Numbered from the stretch's first letter, positions 16,338 through 26,032 are shown. The stretch: DNA of 37,465 bases from an uncultured Acetobacter sp. (GCF_937875265.1 NZ_CALLXM010000007.1:1-37465); one strand, 5' to 3'. Made by a program: numbers and translations. Notes: generated by a model from the sequence alone, not told the origin.

Positions 16338-16355
16338 TCACTCCACAAGGAGTGA
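16338..16355 (-). promoter_or_regulatory. Hairpin in the rpsG-tuf gap
   Basis: A perfect 7-bp stem TCACTCC/GGAGTGA with a 4-base loop lies soon after the rpsG stop and about 60 nt before tuf. No T-run follows directly. It occupies the place where fusA is expected in other proteobacteria and overlaps a weak -35-like TTGTGG. Function is unknown. Confidence 0.3.
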
Positions 16356-16372
16356 ATGCCATACCTAAAAGA

Positions 16373-16849
16373 TTACCAGCGATAGTGACTGAACGCCTTG
16401 TTGGCTTCAGCCATACGATGGGTATCTTCACGCTTCTTTACAGCAGCGCCACGGTTGTTCACAGCATCCATCAGCTCGTTGGACAACCGGTCCTGCATGG
16501 TGTTCTCACCCCGCTTACGGGATGCATCGATCACCCAGCGGATAGCCAGCGCCTGACGGCGCTCAGTGCGAACCTCAACAGGCACCTGATAGGTCGCACC
16601 ACCAACACGGCGGGAGCGAACTTCTACTGCAGGCTTAACGTTATCCAGAGCATTGTGAAACAATGCGACCGGATCTGCAGAAGCCCCACTCCGGCGAACC
16701 ATCGCCTCGAGAGCTCCATAAACAATCCTCTCCGCAGTGGATTTCTTGCCATCAAACATCAGAGCGTTCATGAAACGCGTAATGACAATATCTCCGAACT
16801 TCGGATCAGGAAGAATCTCACGCTTAACAGCGCGGTGACGGCGGCTCAT
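16373..16849 (-). CDS. rpsG: 30S ribosomal protein S7
   Basis: S7 (158 aa) nucleates assembly of the 30S head and lies at the E site. The N-terminus MSRRHRAVKREILPDPKFGD and the motifs LMFDGKKSTAERIVYGAL and GGATYQVPVEVRTERRQALA are typical; the C-terminus ends NKAFSHYRW. It follows rpsL by 14 nt. In most proteobacteria the next gene is fusA; here it is tuf. Confidence 0.97.
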   Translation of the reverse strand: MSRRHRAVKREILPDPKFGDIVITRFMNALMFDGKKSTAERIVYGALEAMVRRSGASADPVALFHNALDNVKPAVEVRSRRVGGATYQVPVEVRTERRQALAIRWVIDASRKRGENTMQDRLSNELMDAVNNRGAAVKKREDTHRMAEANKAFSHYRW

Positions 16850-16863
16850 ACCTTAACTTCCTC

Positions 16864-17235
16864 TTACTTCGGACGCTTCGCGCCGTAGAGCGAACGCCGC
16901 TGACGACGCTTAGCAATACCCTGGGTATCCAGAACACCGCGAAGGATGTGATAACGCACACCCGGAAGATCCTTTACTCGACCTCCACGGATAAGCACGA
17001 CGCTATGTTCCTGAAGGTTATGACCTTCACCCGGAATATAGCTCACCACCTCATAGCCATTCGTCAGACGCACCTTGGCAACTTTACGCAGTGCGGAGTT
17101 CGGCTTTTTCGGCGTCGTCGTATAAACACGGGTGCAAACACCACGTTTCTGAGGGCAACCCTGCAGTGCGGGCACTTTATTGCGCTTGACTGCAGGCTTA
17201 CGCCCCTTGGCAATGAGCTGGTTGATGGTCGGCAT
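16864..17235 (-). CDS. rpsL: 30S ribosomal protein S12
   Basis: S12 (123 aa) sits at the decoding centre. The motif TTPKKPNSALRKVAKVRL includes both lysines of the 42/43 pair and RVKDLPGVRYH includes the lysine at 88, the sites where streptomycin-resistance changes usually occur, so the protein looks wild type. Its N-terminus MPTINQLIAKGRK and tail RSLYGAKRPK are normal. It is the first gene of the str series. The leader of about 200 nt holds a promoter candidate and an attenuator-like hairpin. Confidence 0.98.
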   Translation of the reverse strand: MPTINQLIAKGRKPAVKRNKVPALQGCPQKRGVCTRVYTTTPKKPNSALRKVAKVRLTNGYEVVSYIPGEGHNLQEHSVVLIRGGRVKDLPGVRYHILRGVLDTQGIAKRRQRRSLYGAKRPK

Positions 17236-17301
17236 GCGCCCTTCCCGATCCTTACACAGTTCGGCCGGCTAACCTTTTTATCGGCTGCCGACTGTCATTT
17301 G

Positions 17302-17333
17302 AAAAACCCACCAGGCAACAACACCCGTGTGGG
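17302..17333 (-). terminator. Attenuator-like hairpin in the rpsL leader
   Basis: On the minus strand CCCAC plus CGGG (one-base bulge between) pair with CCTG plus GTGGG, giving nine pairs including one G-T wobble and an 8-base loop. Five T residues follow at once (17306-17302). It lies about 70 nt before rpsL and downstream of the promoter candidate, where an attenuator would be. No short leader peptide or protein-binding site was recognised. Confidence 0.4.
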
Positions 17334-17441
17334 GCTATCTAGGCATCCGGCTCTAACTTTCCACTGAAAGCCAACCGCATGCTTACACAAGAATTACGAA
17401 TTTACCTCCGCTCCAGCATGGGAGCAGAAGCTGAGGGCTGG

Positions 17442-17470
17442 TAACTACCGCCCCCCCCCCATTAAGTCAA
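17442..17470 (-). promoter_or_regulatory. Candidate rpsL (str operon) promoter with a G10 tract in the spacer
   Basis: The minus strand has TTGACT (17470-17465), five of six bases of a -35 box, then a spacer of exactly 17 nt and TAGTTA (17447-17442) as a weak -10. Ten consecutive G residues (17460-17451) fall inside the spacer. This lies just after the rpoC terminator and about 200 nt before rpsL, where a promoter is needed. The -10 match is poor, so confidence is modest. Confidence 0.4.
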
Positions 17471-17517
17471 GGAGGGTACGCGATTCTTAGCCTCTAAAAT
17501 AATAAAGAAACCCTCAC

Positions 17518-17553
17518 ATAAAAAGAAAGGGACCAGAGCATGGCTCTGATCCC
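17518..17553 (-). terminator. Intrinsic terminator of rpoBC
   Basis: The minus strand reads GGGATCAGAGC, a 3-base loop, then GCTCTGGTCCC: eleven pairs with one wobble (17529-17553). It is followed by a T-rich run, TTTCTTTTT. It lies about 40 nt after the rpoC stop and is the best intrinsic terminator in the window, so rpoBC and the str operon are probably separate transcripts. Confidence 0.85.
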
Positions 17554-17590
17554 TCTTCTCTTGATGCGTTAGACGCGTATTGCCGCGTTA

Positions 17591-20500
17591 TTACTCGGCA
17601 GCAGAACGCCCGACACGCTGGCGGTCCTGAGACGCTGCGATTGCCCGCAGACGATTCATGACGCTCCCCGTGCCAGCCGGGATCAGGCGACCAACAATAA
17701 CATTCTCTTTCAGACCGTTCAGTGTATCCACCTTCCCTGCTGTTGCAGCCTCTGTCAGGACACGCGTGGTCTCCTGGAAGGATGCAGCAGAGATGAACGA
17801 CTGGGTCTGCAGAGAGGCCTTGGTAATACCCTGGAGCACCGGCATAGCAAGCGCAGGGCGCTCACCAGCATTCATGCGTTTGGTATTTTCCGTCTCGTAC
17901 TCAATCCGATCAATGGTTTCGCCAATGAGGTACGTCGTATCACCAGGCTCCAGAATTTCGACCTTCTGGAGCATCTGACGTACGATGACTTCAATGTGCT
18001 TATCGTTAATCTTCACGCCCTGCAGACGATACACATCCTGAATTTCGTTCACGAGGTAGTCAGAGAGAGCCTCGACCCCCATGACCTTCAGAATGTCATG
18101 CGGCACGCGGGGACCATCGACCAGCGGATCGCCTTTTTCGACAAAATCGCCTTCCTGAACGGACACATGCTTGCCTTTGGGGATCAGATATTCGGTCTCT
18201 TCACCCGTTTCATCGTTCTTCACAATGACACGGCGCTTGGACTTGTAATCCTTCCCAAACTCAACACGGCCTTCCATTTCCGCGATAATCGCATGGTCTT
18301 TCGGCCGACGGGCTTCAAAAAGCTCAGCCACACGCGGCAGACCACCGGTAATATCACGGGTCTTGGACCCTTCACGCGGCAGACGTGCCAGCACGTCACC
18401 CGCATGAACAGTTGCGCCATTTTCAACCGAAAGAAGTGATTCAGGCGGCAGGAAGTAACGGGCGTCATTGCCGTTATCCAGCTTAATCACATCACCATTG
18501 GCACCCTTAAGCTGCAAACGGGGACGAAGATCAACGCCCTTACCTGCCTGCTTGTAGTCGACCACGGTCTTTGCTGTCAGGCCCGTCACTTCATCCATAC
18601 GCTCAACAAGCGTAATGGAATCGATCAGGTCAAGATACTCAACCTTACCGGATTTCTCAGTAATGATCGGCAGGGTGTAGGGGTCCCACTCGGCCAGCTT
18701 CTGAGCACGTGCAACTTCCGCACCTTCAGTCGTCAACAGACGCGCACCATACGGCACACGATAACGGGCTTTTTCAACACCGGCATCGTCTGTCAGCAGA
18801 ATTTCACAGTTACGAGCCATAACAACAGGCACGCCCTGACTGTTCTGCACGACGTTACGGTTACGAATAACCACTTTACCGTCACGGGACGCTTCGATCA
18901 TGGACTGCTCAGCGCCACGCTGTGCCGCACCACCAATATGGAAGGTACGCATGGTCAACTGTGTGCCCGGTTCACCAATGGACTGCGCGGCAATAACGCC
19001 GACAGCTTCACCAATATTAACCGGTGTGCCTCGTGCAAGGTCACGACCATAGCAATGACCACAGACGCCAACACGGCTATCACAAGTCAGCACGGAACGG
19101 ATCAGAACCGTTTCCACACCAGATGCTTCAATCCGCTCAGCATCAGCTTCGTCGATCAGACAGTTACGCGGGGCAACAACTTTACCCGTAGCAAGGTCAA
19201 CCACGTCTGCAGCCAGCGTCCGGCCCAGGATCCGTTCAGACAGAGAGGAAACAACCTCACCACCATCCATCACGGCACGAATGGTCAGACCTCGCTCAGT
19301 GCCGCAATCATTTTCAACGATGATGCAGTCCTGCGCCACGTCAACCAGACGACGCGTCAGATACCCGGAGTTTGCGGTCTTCAGAGCGGTATCGGCCAGC
19401 CCCTTACGTGCACCATGGGTAGACGTAAAGTAATCGAGAACCGACAGACCTTCTTTAAAGTTCGCAATAATTGGCTGTTCGATAATCTCACCAGACGGCT
19501 TGGCCATAAGACCACGCATACCAGCCAGCTGCTTCATCTGAGCCGGTGACCCACGAGCCCCGGAGTGGCTCATCATCCACACAGAGTTGATGGGCTTGCC
19601 AATTTCCTGACGGGAAATCTCTTTGGTCATTGCTGCCTGGACTTCGTCCGTGCAGCGTGACCAGGCATCCACAACCTTGTTGTAGCGTTCACCAGCCGTG
19701 ATCAGACCGTCCTGATACTGCTGTTCAAACTCTTTGACTTCAGCCGTGGTGCGTTCAACCAGAACCTTCTTTTCAGCCGGGATGATCATATCATCCTTAC
19801 CGAAGGAGATACCGGCTTTCGCAGCGTGACGGAAACCAAGGGCCATCAGGCGGTCACAGAAGATAACCGCTTCTTTCTGACCACAGTGACGGTAAACCGT
19901 ATCAATAACGTCAGATACGGCCTTTTTGGTCAGCTGCTTGTTGATCAGCGAGAACGGGATCGCTTCACTCTTCGGCAGGATCTGAGCAATCAGAACGCGA
20001 CCCGGGGTGGTTACGATCGTTTCGTGATGCTTTTTGCCGTCGGCGCCAATCGTTTCGAAACGCGCACGGATTTTGTCGTGCAGCTTCAGAACGCCAGCGT
20101 TGAGAGCGTATTCCACTTCACCGATTGATGAAAAGGACGGCGCACCCTTTTTGGTCAGCTTGCCAGTGGTGTCGTCATACTCGTTGCGGTCCGGCGTGGC
20201 ACCGAATTCAGGCGTTTCAAGGCTGAGGTAATACAGGCCAAGAACGATATCCTGAGACGGCACGATAATCGGCTTGCCGTTTGCCGGGCTGAGAATGTTG
20301 TTTGTGGACATCATCAGCACACGTGCTTCAAGCTGGGCCTCAAGGCTCAGCGGCACATGCACAGCCATCTGGTCACCGTCGAAGTCTGCGTTAAACGCAG
20401 TACAAACGAGCGGGTGCAGCTGGATGGCCTTACCTTCAACCAGGATAGGCTCAAACGCCTGAATGCCCAGACGGTGAAGGGTCGGTGCGCGGTTCAGCAT

Positions 20501-21766
20501 CACGGGATGCTCGCGAATGACCTCTTCAAGGATATCCCAGACTTCCGGACGCTCTTTTTCAACCATACGCTTTGCAGCTTTAATGGTTGTGGCGTGGCCG
20601 TATTTTTCCAGCTTGGAGTAGATGAACGGCTTGAACAGCTCCAGCGCCATCTTCTTGGGAAGACCACACTGGTGCAGCTTCATTTCCGGGCCAACCACGA
20701 TGACCGAACGGCCAGAGTAGTCAACGCGCTTACCAAGAAGGTTCTGACGGAAGCGGCCCTGCTTACCTTTCAGCATATCGGACAACGACTTCAGCGGACG
20801 CTTATTGGCACCGGTAATGGCACGACCACGACGGCCGTTATCAAACAGGGCGTCAACAGCTTCCTGAAGCATACGCTTTTCGTTACGCACGATAATATCG
20901 GGCGCACGCAGCTCCATCAGGCGCTTCAGACGGTTGTTACGGTTGATAACGCGACGATACAGATCATTCAGATCAGACGTTGCGAAACGACCACCATCAA
21001 GCGGCACCAGCGGACGCAGTTCCGGCGGAATGACGGGAACCAGATCAAGGATCATCCACTCAGGGTGGGAACCACTTTCCGCGAAGGCTTCGATCAGCTT
21101 CAGACGTTTGACAAGCTTCTTGCGCTTGGCTTCAGACGTCGTCTCTTTCAGTTCCTGACGCAGCTCAACTTTTTCGGCATCACAGTCGATGCGTGCGAGC
21201 ACCTTCTTGATGGCCTCAGCGCCGATCCCGACTTCAATACCTTCTTCGCCATATTCATCCATGGCGTCCAGGTACTGTTCTTCCGTCAGCAGTGAATACT
21301 GCTTAAGCGGAGACGTGCCGGGCTCGAGAACCATATAGTTCTCGAAATACAGAACCTTTTCGAGGTCTTTCAGCGTCATATCGACCATCAGGCCGATACG
21401 GCTAGGAAGAGACTTCAGAAACCAGATATGGGCCACAGGGCTGGCAAGCTGGATGTGACCCATCCGCTCACGCCGCACTTTTGCCAGAGTGACTTCAACG
21501 CCGCATTTTTCGCAGACAATACCGCGAAACTTCATCCGCTTGTATTTACCGCAAAGGCACTCGTAGTCCTTGATCGGGCCAAAAATACGAGCGCAGAAAA
21601 GACCATCACGTTCCGGCTTAAATGTCCGGTAGTTGATTGTCTCGGGCTTCTTGATTTCACCAAACGACCAGGACCGGATTTGCTCAGGCGATGCGAGCTG
21701 AATTTTGATCTGGTCGAAGGTCATCGCCTGGCCGGTCTGGCCAAGAATTTTCATGAGTTCATTCAT
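17591..21766 (-). CDS. rpoC: DNA-directed RNA polymerase subunit beta'
   Basis: The beta' subunit (1391 aa) carries the catalytic magnesium site of RNA polymerase. The N-terminal zinc ribbon has C70, C72, C85 and C88. The active-site motif NADFDGDQM is at 459-467 with D461, D463 and D465 binding Mg. The second zinc site is C821, C895, C902 and C905. The trigger-loop and bridge-helix regions (for example HSGARGSPAQMKQLAGMRG) are intact. The C-terminus with GLKENVIVGRLIPAGTG is complete. It starts 93 nt after rpoB, a gap that contains an 8-bp hairpin, and ends at a strong terminator. Confidence 0.99.
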   Translation of the reverse strand: MNELMKILGQTGQAMTFDQIKIQLASPEQIRSWSFGEIKKPETINYRTFKPERDGLFCARIFGPIKDYECLCGKYKRMKFRGIVCEKCGVEVTLAKVRRERMGHIQLASPVAHIWFLKSLPSRIGLMVDMTLKDLEKVLYFENYMVLEPGTSPLKQYSLLTEEQYLDAMDEYGEEGIEVGIGAEAIKKVLARIDCDAEKVELRQELKETTSEAKRKKLVKRLKLIEAFAESGSHPEWMILDLVPVIPPELRPLVPLDGGRFATSDLNDLYRRVINRNNRLKRLMELRAPDIIVRNEKRMLQEAVDALFDNGRRGRAITGANKRPLKSLSDMLKGKQGRFRQNLLGKRVDYSGRSVIVVGPEMKLHQCGLPKKMALELFKPFIYSKLEKYGHATTIKAAKRMVEKERPEVWDILEEVIREHPVMLNRAPTLHRLGIQAFEPILVEGKAIQLHPLVCTAFNADFDGDQMAVHVPLSLEAQLEARVLMMSTNNILSPANGKPIIVPSQDIVLGLYYLSLETPEFGATPDRNEYDDTTGKLTKKGAPSFSSIGEVEYALNAGVLKLHDKIRARFETIGADGKKHHETIVTTPGRVLIAQILPKSEAIPFSLINKQLTKKAVSDVIDTVYRHCGQKEAVIFCDRLMALGFRHAAKAGISFGKDDMIIPAEKKVLVERTTAEVKEFEQQYQDGLITAGERYNKVVDAWSRCTDEVQAAMTKEISRQEIGKPINSVWMMSHSGARGSPAQMKQLAGMRGLMAKPSGEIIEQPIIANFKEGLSVLDYFTSTHGARKGLADTALKTANSGYLTRRLVDVAQDCIIVENDCGTERGLTIRAVMDGGEVVSSLSERILGRTLAADVVDLATGKVVAPRNCLIDEADAERIEASGVETVLIRSVLTCDSRVGVCGHCYGRDLARGTPVNIGEAVGVIAAQSIGEPGTQLTMRTFHIGGAAQRGAEQSMIEASRDGKVVIRNRNVVQNSQGVPVVMARNCEILLTDDAGVEKARYRVPYGARLLTTEGAEVARAQKLAEWDPYTLPIITEKSGKVEYLDLIDSITLVERMDEVTGLTAKTVVDYKQAGKGVDLRPRLQLKGANGDVIKLDNGNDARYFLPPESLLSVENGATVHAGDVLARLPREGSKTRDITGGLPRVAELFEARRPKDHAIIAEMEGRVEFGKDYKSKRRVIVKNDETGEETEYLIPKGKHVSVQEGDFVEKGDPLVDGPRVPHDILKVMGVEALSDYLVNEIQDVYRLQGVKINDKHIEVIVRQMLQKVEILEPGDTTYLIGETIDRIEYETENTKRMNAGERPALAMPVLQGITKASLQTQSFISAASFQETTRVLTEAATAGKVDTLNGLKENVIVGRLIPAGTGSVMNRLRAIAASQDRQRVGRSAAE

Positions 21767-21795
21767 GTGCCGAAGCCCCCAAAGGGAAATGAGGA

Positions 21796-21815
21796 GCCGG
21801 AATCGTCATTCCGGC
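21796..21815 (-). promoter_or_regulatory. Hairpin in the rpoB-rpoC gap
   Basis: A perfect 8-bp stem GCCGGAAT/ATTCCGGC with a 4-base loop, extendable by three pairs across a bulge, lies 30 nt before the rpoC start. It is followed by TCCTC rather than a T-run, so it is probably not a terminator. It may stabilise or mark a processing site in the rpoBC mRNA. Confidence 0.35.
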
Positions 21816-21859
21816 CTCCCCCTCAAAATAAAAACGGATCGTAGTGCTAAGGGTCACCG

Positions 21860-24800
21860 TTATTTAGCCCCCTGCTCCAGCTCAATATTCAGGCCAAGGG
21901 ACTTAAGTTCCTTGATCAGAACGTTAAAGCTTTCCGGAATGCCGGCTTCAAAGTCATCCTGCTCACGCACAATAGCTTCATAAACCTTGGTTCGACCGGA
22001 CACGTCATCCGATTTCACCGTTAGCATTTCCTGCAGCGTATAAGCAGCACCATAGGCTTCCAGAGCCCAGACTTCCATTTCACCAAAGCGCTGACCACCG
22101 AATTGCGCCTTACCACCCAGCGGCTGCTGCGTAACAAGCGAGTATGGACCGATGGACCGAGCATGGATCTTGTCATCAACAAGATGATGCAGCTTGAGCA
22201 TGTAGATGTAACCAACCGTGGTCTTACGCTCAAACGGCTCGCCCGTACGACCATCAATCAGCTGAGACTGACCGGATTTATCAACGCCGGCTTTTTCAAG
22301 CATGGCTTCAATATCCGGAATGGAGGCCCCGTCAAACACTGGCGTTGCAATCGGCACGCCCTTGCGCAGGTTGTTGCACAGCTCGGTCAGCTCTCTGTTG
22401 TCCATATCGGCAATAGCATCGTCGTAGATGTTCTGGCCGTAGACATCTTTCAGACGATCGAGCAGTTCCTGGCGCTTTTCACCGGTGCGCTGGTATTCAT
22501 CCACCAGATCACCAATGCTGCGACCAATATTGGCACAAGCCCAGCCAAGATGCGTTTCCAGAATCTGCCCTACGTTCATACGAGACGGCACACCCAGAGG
22601 GTTCAGCACGATGTCAACTGACGTGCCATCTTCCAGGAAGGGCATGTCTTCAACAGGGACTACGCGAGAAACAACACCCTTGTTCCCGTGACGACCGGCC
22701 ATTTTATCGCCCGGCTGCAGCTTACGCTTCACCGCAACAAAGACCTTGACCATTTTCATCACGCCAGGCGGCAGTTCGTCACCGCGCTGAAGCTTTTCAA
22801 CCTTGCTTTCAAAGCGAGCCTGAATTTTCGCTACAGACGCATCGAACTCACGACGCAGTGTTTCCAGCTCAGCCATGACTTCATCAGAAGCCACAACAAT
22901 GTGGCGCCATGTACCGCGAGGATTTTCATCCAGAACTTCGTCTGTAATCACGGTGCCGGAGCGAACACCCTTGAAGCCCGCGCCGGCGGTCTGATCGAGC
23001 AGCTTTTCACGCAGACGGCTGTAGAAAGAACGTTCCTGAATGGCGCGCTCATCATCACGGTCCTTGGACAGACGTTCGATTTCGGAGCGTTCAATGGCCA
23101 TTGCACGTTCGTCCTTGTCCACGCCACGGCGTGAGAACACGCGGACGTCAACAATGGTACCAGTCGTGCCAGGCGGCAGGCGCAGAGACGTATCACGCAC
23201 ATCAGACGCTTTTTCACCGAAGATGGCGCGCAGAAGTTTTTCTTCCGGCGTCATCGGGCTTTCACCCTTCGGCGTGACCTTACCGATGAGAATATCACCG
23301 GGGTTCACTTCAGCGCCGACATAAACAATGCCAGCTTCGTCCAGGTTACGGAGCGCTTCTTCACCCACATTGGGGATATCGCGCGTGATTTCTTCCTGAC
23401 CCAGCTTGGTATCACGTGCCATGACTTCGAATTCCTCGATATGGATCGAGGTAAACACGTCATCTTTCGCAATACGTTCGGAGATCAGGATGGAATCTTC
23501 GAAGTTGTAACCATTCCAGGGCATGAACGCGACAAGCGTGTTACGGCCCAGAGCCAGTTCACCCAGTTCCGTGGACGGACCATCAGCAATGATGTCGCCA
23601 ACGCGAACCGTATCCCCAACATGCACCAGCGGACGCTGGTTGATGCAGGTGGACTGGTTGGAACGGGAGTACTTACGCAGACGATAGATATCGACACCCT
23701 GCGTAGACCCATTTTCATCCGTCGCACGAACAACGATACGCGCACCGTCAATCTGGTCCACAATCCCCTGACGACGGGCAACAATTGTTGCACCGGAGTC
23801 ATGAGCAACTGCGGCTTCCATCCCTGTGCCAACCAGCGGCGCATCAGAGCGCACCAGCGGCACAGCCTGACGCTGCATGTTGGAGCCCATCAGTGCACGG
23901 TTCGCGTCATCGTTCTCAAGGAACGGAATGAGCGCTGCGGCAACAGAAACAAGCTGCTTGGGTGACACGTCACAGGCGGTCACTTCGGTCGGCGGCACGA
24001 GGCGGAAGTCACCACCACGACGCACGGACACCAGATCACCCGTCAGCGTGCCATCGGCACTCTGCTCGGCATCAGCCTGTGCAACGACCAGCTTTTCTTC
24101 TTCCATGGCGGAAAGATATTTCCAGCCATCCTGAAGAACGCCGTCTTTTACAAGACGATACGGTGTTTCAATAAAGCCGTACTTGTTCACCTTAGCGTAG
24201 GTGGACAGGGAGTTGATCAGACCGATGTTCGGGCCTTCCGGCGTTTCAATCGGGCAGATACGGCCATAATGCGTCGGATGCACGTCACGGACTTCAAAGC
24301 CTGCACGTTCACGCGTCAAACCGCCCGGGCCAAGCGCTGAAAGACGACGCTTATGCGTGACTTCAGAAAGCGGGTTGGTCTGATCCATAAACTGGCTGAG
24401 CTGGGAAGAACCGAAGAACTCACGCACAGCAGCAGCCGCAGGCTTCGCATTGATCAGATCATGCGGCATGACCGTATCAATATCGACCGAGCCCATCCGT
24501 TCACGAATGGCACGTTCCATACGCAGCAGACCAACGCGATACTGATTTTCCATCAGTTCACCAACCGAGCGAACGCGGCGGTTACCAAGGTTATCAATAT
24601 CATCGACCTGACCACGGCCGTCCTTGAGTTCACACATCACCTTGATGGTGCGCAGGATATCTTCCTTGCGCAGAACGCGCACGGTATCCGGCACATCAAT
24701 ATCAAGACGCATGTTCATTTTCACACGACCGACCGAAGACAGGTCATAACGGTCAGTGTCAAAGAACAGACCATGGAACATGACTTCGGCAGTCTCAGCC

Positions 24801-26032
24801 GTCGGCGGCTCACCCGGACGCATCACGCGATAGATGTCGATCAGCGCTTCATCACGAGCGGTGTTCTTATCTACTGTCAGCGTATTGCGGATCCACGGGC
24901 CTTTGGCGGCGTCAATTGCCAGAACCGGCAATTCCGTCAGGCCTGCATCATCAAGCACGGTCAGCATTGCTTCGGTGATTTCATTGCCTGCTTCGGCATA
25001 GATCTCACCGGTTTCAGCATTGACCATATCCCGGGCGACAAAACGCCCAAGCAGATCAATTTCACCAACCAGCACTTCACGGGTTTTTTCGGCAATCTTG
25101 CGAACCATGCGAGCGGTCAGCTTGGCTTCTGCCTCAGCAACCACTTCACCGGTCTGCGCATCAACCAGCGGAGCCAGCAGCTTCAGACCACGGAATGAGT
25201 CCGCATCAAACGGACGCGCCCAGCCTTTAGCCGTTTTGGTGAAGATAACGGTGTCATAGAAATAGGAGAGGATTTCATTATCATCCATCCCCTTGATATC
25301 CAGAGCATCAACGTCGCCGCCTTCAGCAATTTTTGCCTGTCGGTCCGCGATTGATTTTTCGCTTTCCAATGCATACAGCAGCGTCGTGACAGGCAGCTTA
25401 CGCTTACGGTCAATACGTACGTAGATCAGGTCTTTGGCATCGAACTCGAAGTCAAGCCAAGACCCGCGATACGGAATAACGCGCGCAGCAAACAGATATT
25501 TGCCTGAGGAATGCGTCTTGCCCTTATCGTGATCAAAGAACACGCCGGGAGAACGATGCATCTGGCTGACGATAACACGTTCGGTCCCGTTGATAATGAA
25601 GGTCCCGTTGTCGGTCATCAGGGGCATGTCGCCCATATAGACCGGCTGCTCCTTAATATCACGGATGGAACGGGAACCCGTATCTTCATCCACATCCCAT
25701 ACAATGAGACGCAGGATGACTTTCAGCGGAGCGGAATAAGTCAGCCCGCGCTGAATGCATTCTTCAACATCATATTTCGGTTCTTCGAATTCGTAGCTGA
25801 CGAATTCGAGCCGACCACGACCCGCAAAGTCATTGATCGGGAAAACGGACCGGAAAACCTCCTGCAAACCTGTAGGTGTGCGCGCATCAGGCGATACATT
25901 TGCCTGAAGAAACGTCTCGTAAGACGCTCGCTGCACGTCTATCAGGTTCGGCATCGGAGCGATTTCGGGGATCCGCCCGAAACTCTTGCGAATCCGCTTC
26001 CGTCCTGTGAACGATTTGGTGATTGCGTTCAT
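21860..26032 (-). CDS. rpoB: DNA-directed RNA polymerase subunit beta
   Basis: The beta subunit (1390 aa) forms one jaw of RNA polymerase and the rifampicin pocket. The rifampicin-determining segment begins FFGSSQLSQFMDQ at 539-551; D550, H560 and S565 match E. coli D516, H526 and S531, so known resistance changes are absent at these sites, while T552 replaces the E. coli N518. The motifs LIPFLENDDANRALMGSNM, GYNFEDSILIS and the C-terminal LTVKSDDVSGRTKVYEAIV are present. The N-terminus (about 1-30) is basic. The 227-nt leader after rplL has unusual structure, described separately. Confidence 0.99.
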   Translation of the reverse strand: MNAITKSFTGRKRIRKSFGRIPEIAPMPNLIDVQRASYETFLQANVSPDARTPTGLQEVFRSVFPINDFAGRGRLEFVSYEFEEPKYDVEECIQRGLTYSAPLKVILRLIVWDVDEDTGSRSIRDIKEQPVYMGDMPLMTDNGTFIINGTERVIVSQMHRSPGVFFDHDKGKTHSSGKYLFAARVIPYRGSWLDFEFDAKDLIYVRIDRKRKLPVTTLLYALESEKSIADRQAKIAEGGDVDALDIKGMDDNEILSYFYDTVIFTKTAKGWARPFDADSFRGLKLLAPLVDAQTGEVVAEAEAKLTARMVRKIAEKTREVLVGEIDLLGRFVARDMVNAETGEIYAEAGNEITEAMLTVLDDAGLTELPVLAIDAAKGPWIRNTLTVDKNTARDEALIDIYRVMRPGEPPTAETAEVMFHGLFFDTDRYDLSSVGRVKMNMRLDIDVPDTVRVLRKEDILRTIKVMCELKDGRGQVDDIDNLGNRRVRSVGELMENQYRVGLLRMERAIRERMGSVDIDTVMPHDLINAKPAAAAVREFFGSSQLSQFMDQTNPLSEVTHKRRLSALGPGGLTRERAGFEVRDVHPTHYGRICPIETPEGPNIGLINSLSTYAKVNKYGFIETPYRLVKDGVLQDGWKYLSAMEEEKLVVAQADAEQSADGTLTGDLVSVRRGGDFRLVPPTEVTACDVSPKQLVSVAAALIPFLENDDANRALMGSNMQRQAVPLVRSDAPLVGTGMEAAVAHDSGATIVARRQGIVDQIDGARIVVRATDENGSTQGVDIYRLRKYSRSNQSTCINQRPLVHVGDTVRVGDIIADGPSTELGELALGRNTLVAFMPWNGYNFEDSILISERIAKDDVFTSIHIEEFEVMARDTKLGQEEITRDIPNVGEEALRNLDEAGIVYVGAEVNPGDILIGKVTPKGESPMTPEEKLLRAIFGEKASDVRDTSLRLPPGTTGTIVDVRVFSRRGVDKDERAMAIERSEIERLSKDRDDERAIQERSFYSRLREKLLDQTAGAGFKGVRSGTVITDEVLDENPRGTWRHIVVASDEVMAELETLRREFDASVAKIQARFESKVEKLQRGDELPPGVMKMVKVFVAVKRKLQPGDKMAGRHGNKGVVSRVVPVEDMPFLEDGTSVDIVLNPLGVPSRMNVGQILETHLGWACANIGRSIGDLVDEYQRTGEKRQELLDRLKDVYGQNIYDDAIADMDNRELTELCNNLRKGVPIATPVFDGASIPDIEAMLEKAGVDKSGQSQLIDGRTGEPFERKTTVGYIYMLKLHHLVDDKIHARSIGPYSLVTQQPLGGKAQFGGQRFGEMEVWALEAYGAAYTLQEMLTVKSDDVSGRTKVYEAIVREQDDFEAGIPESFNVLIKELKSLGLNIELEQGAK

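Larger units (their letters stand above)
17236..17590. other. Intergenic region between rpoC and rpsL
   Basis: These 355 bases contain no gene. From rpoC toward rpsL they hold the rpoC terminator (17518-17553), a candidate rpsL promoter whose spacer contains ten consecutive G residues on the minus strand (17442-17470), a short GCTCC/GGAGC stem, and an attenuator-like hairpin with five T residues (17302-17333). The rest shows nothing recognisable. Confidence 0.7.

Noticed and set aside
23485..23844. Second minus-strand frame inside rpoB as a possible nested gene
   Set aside because: It is simply an alternative frame of conserved rpoB sequence without a start signal or family match.
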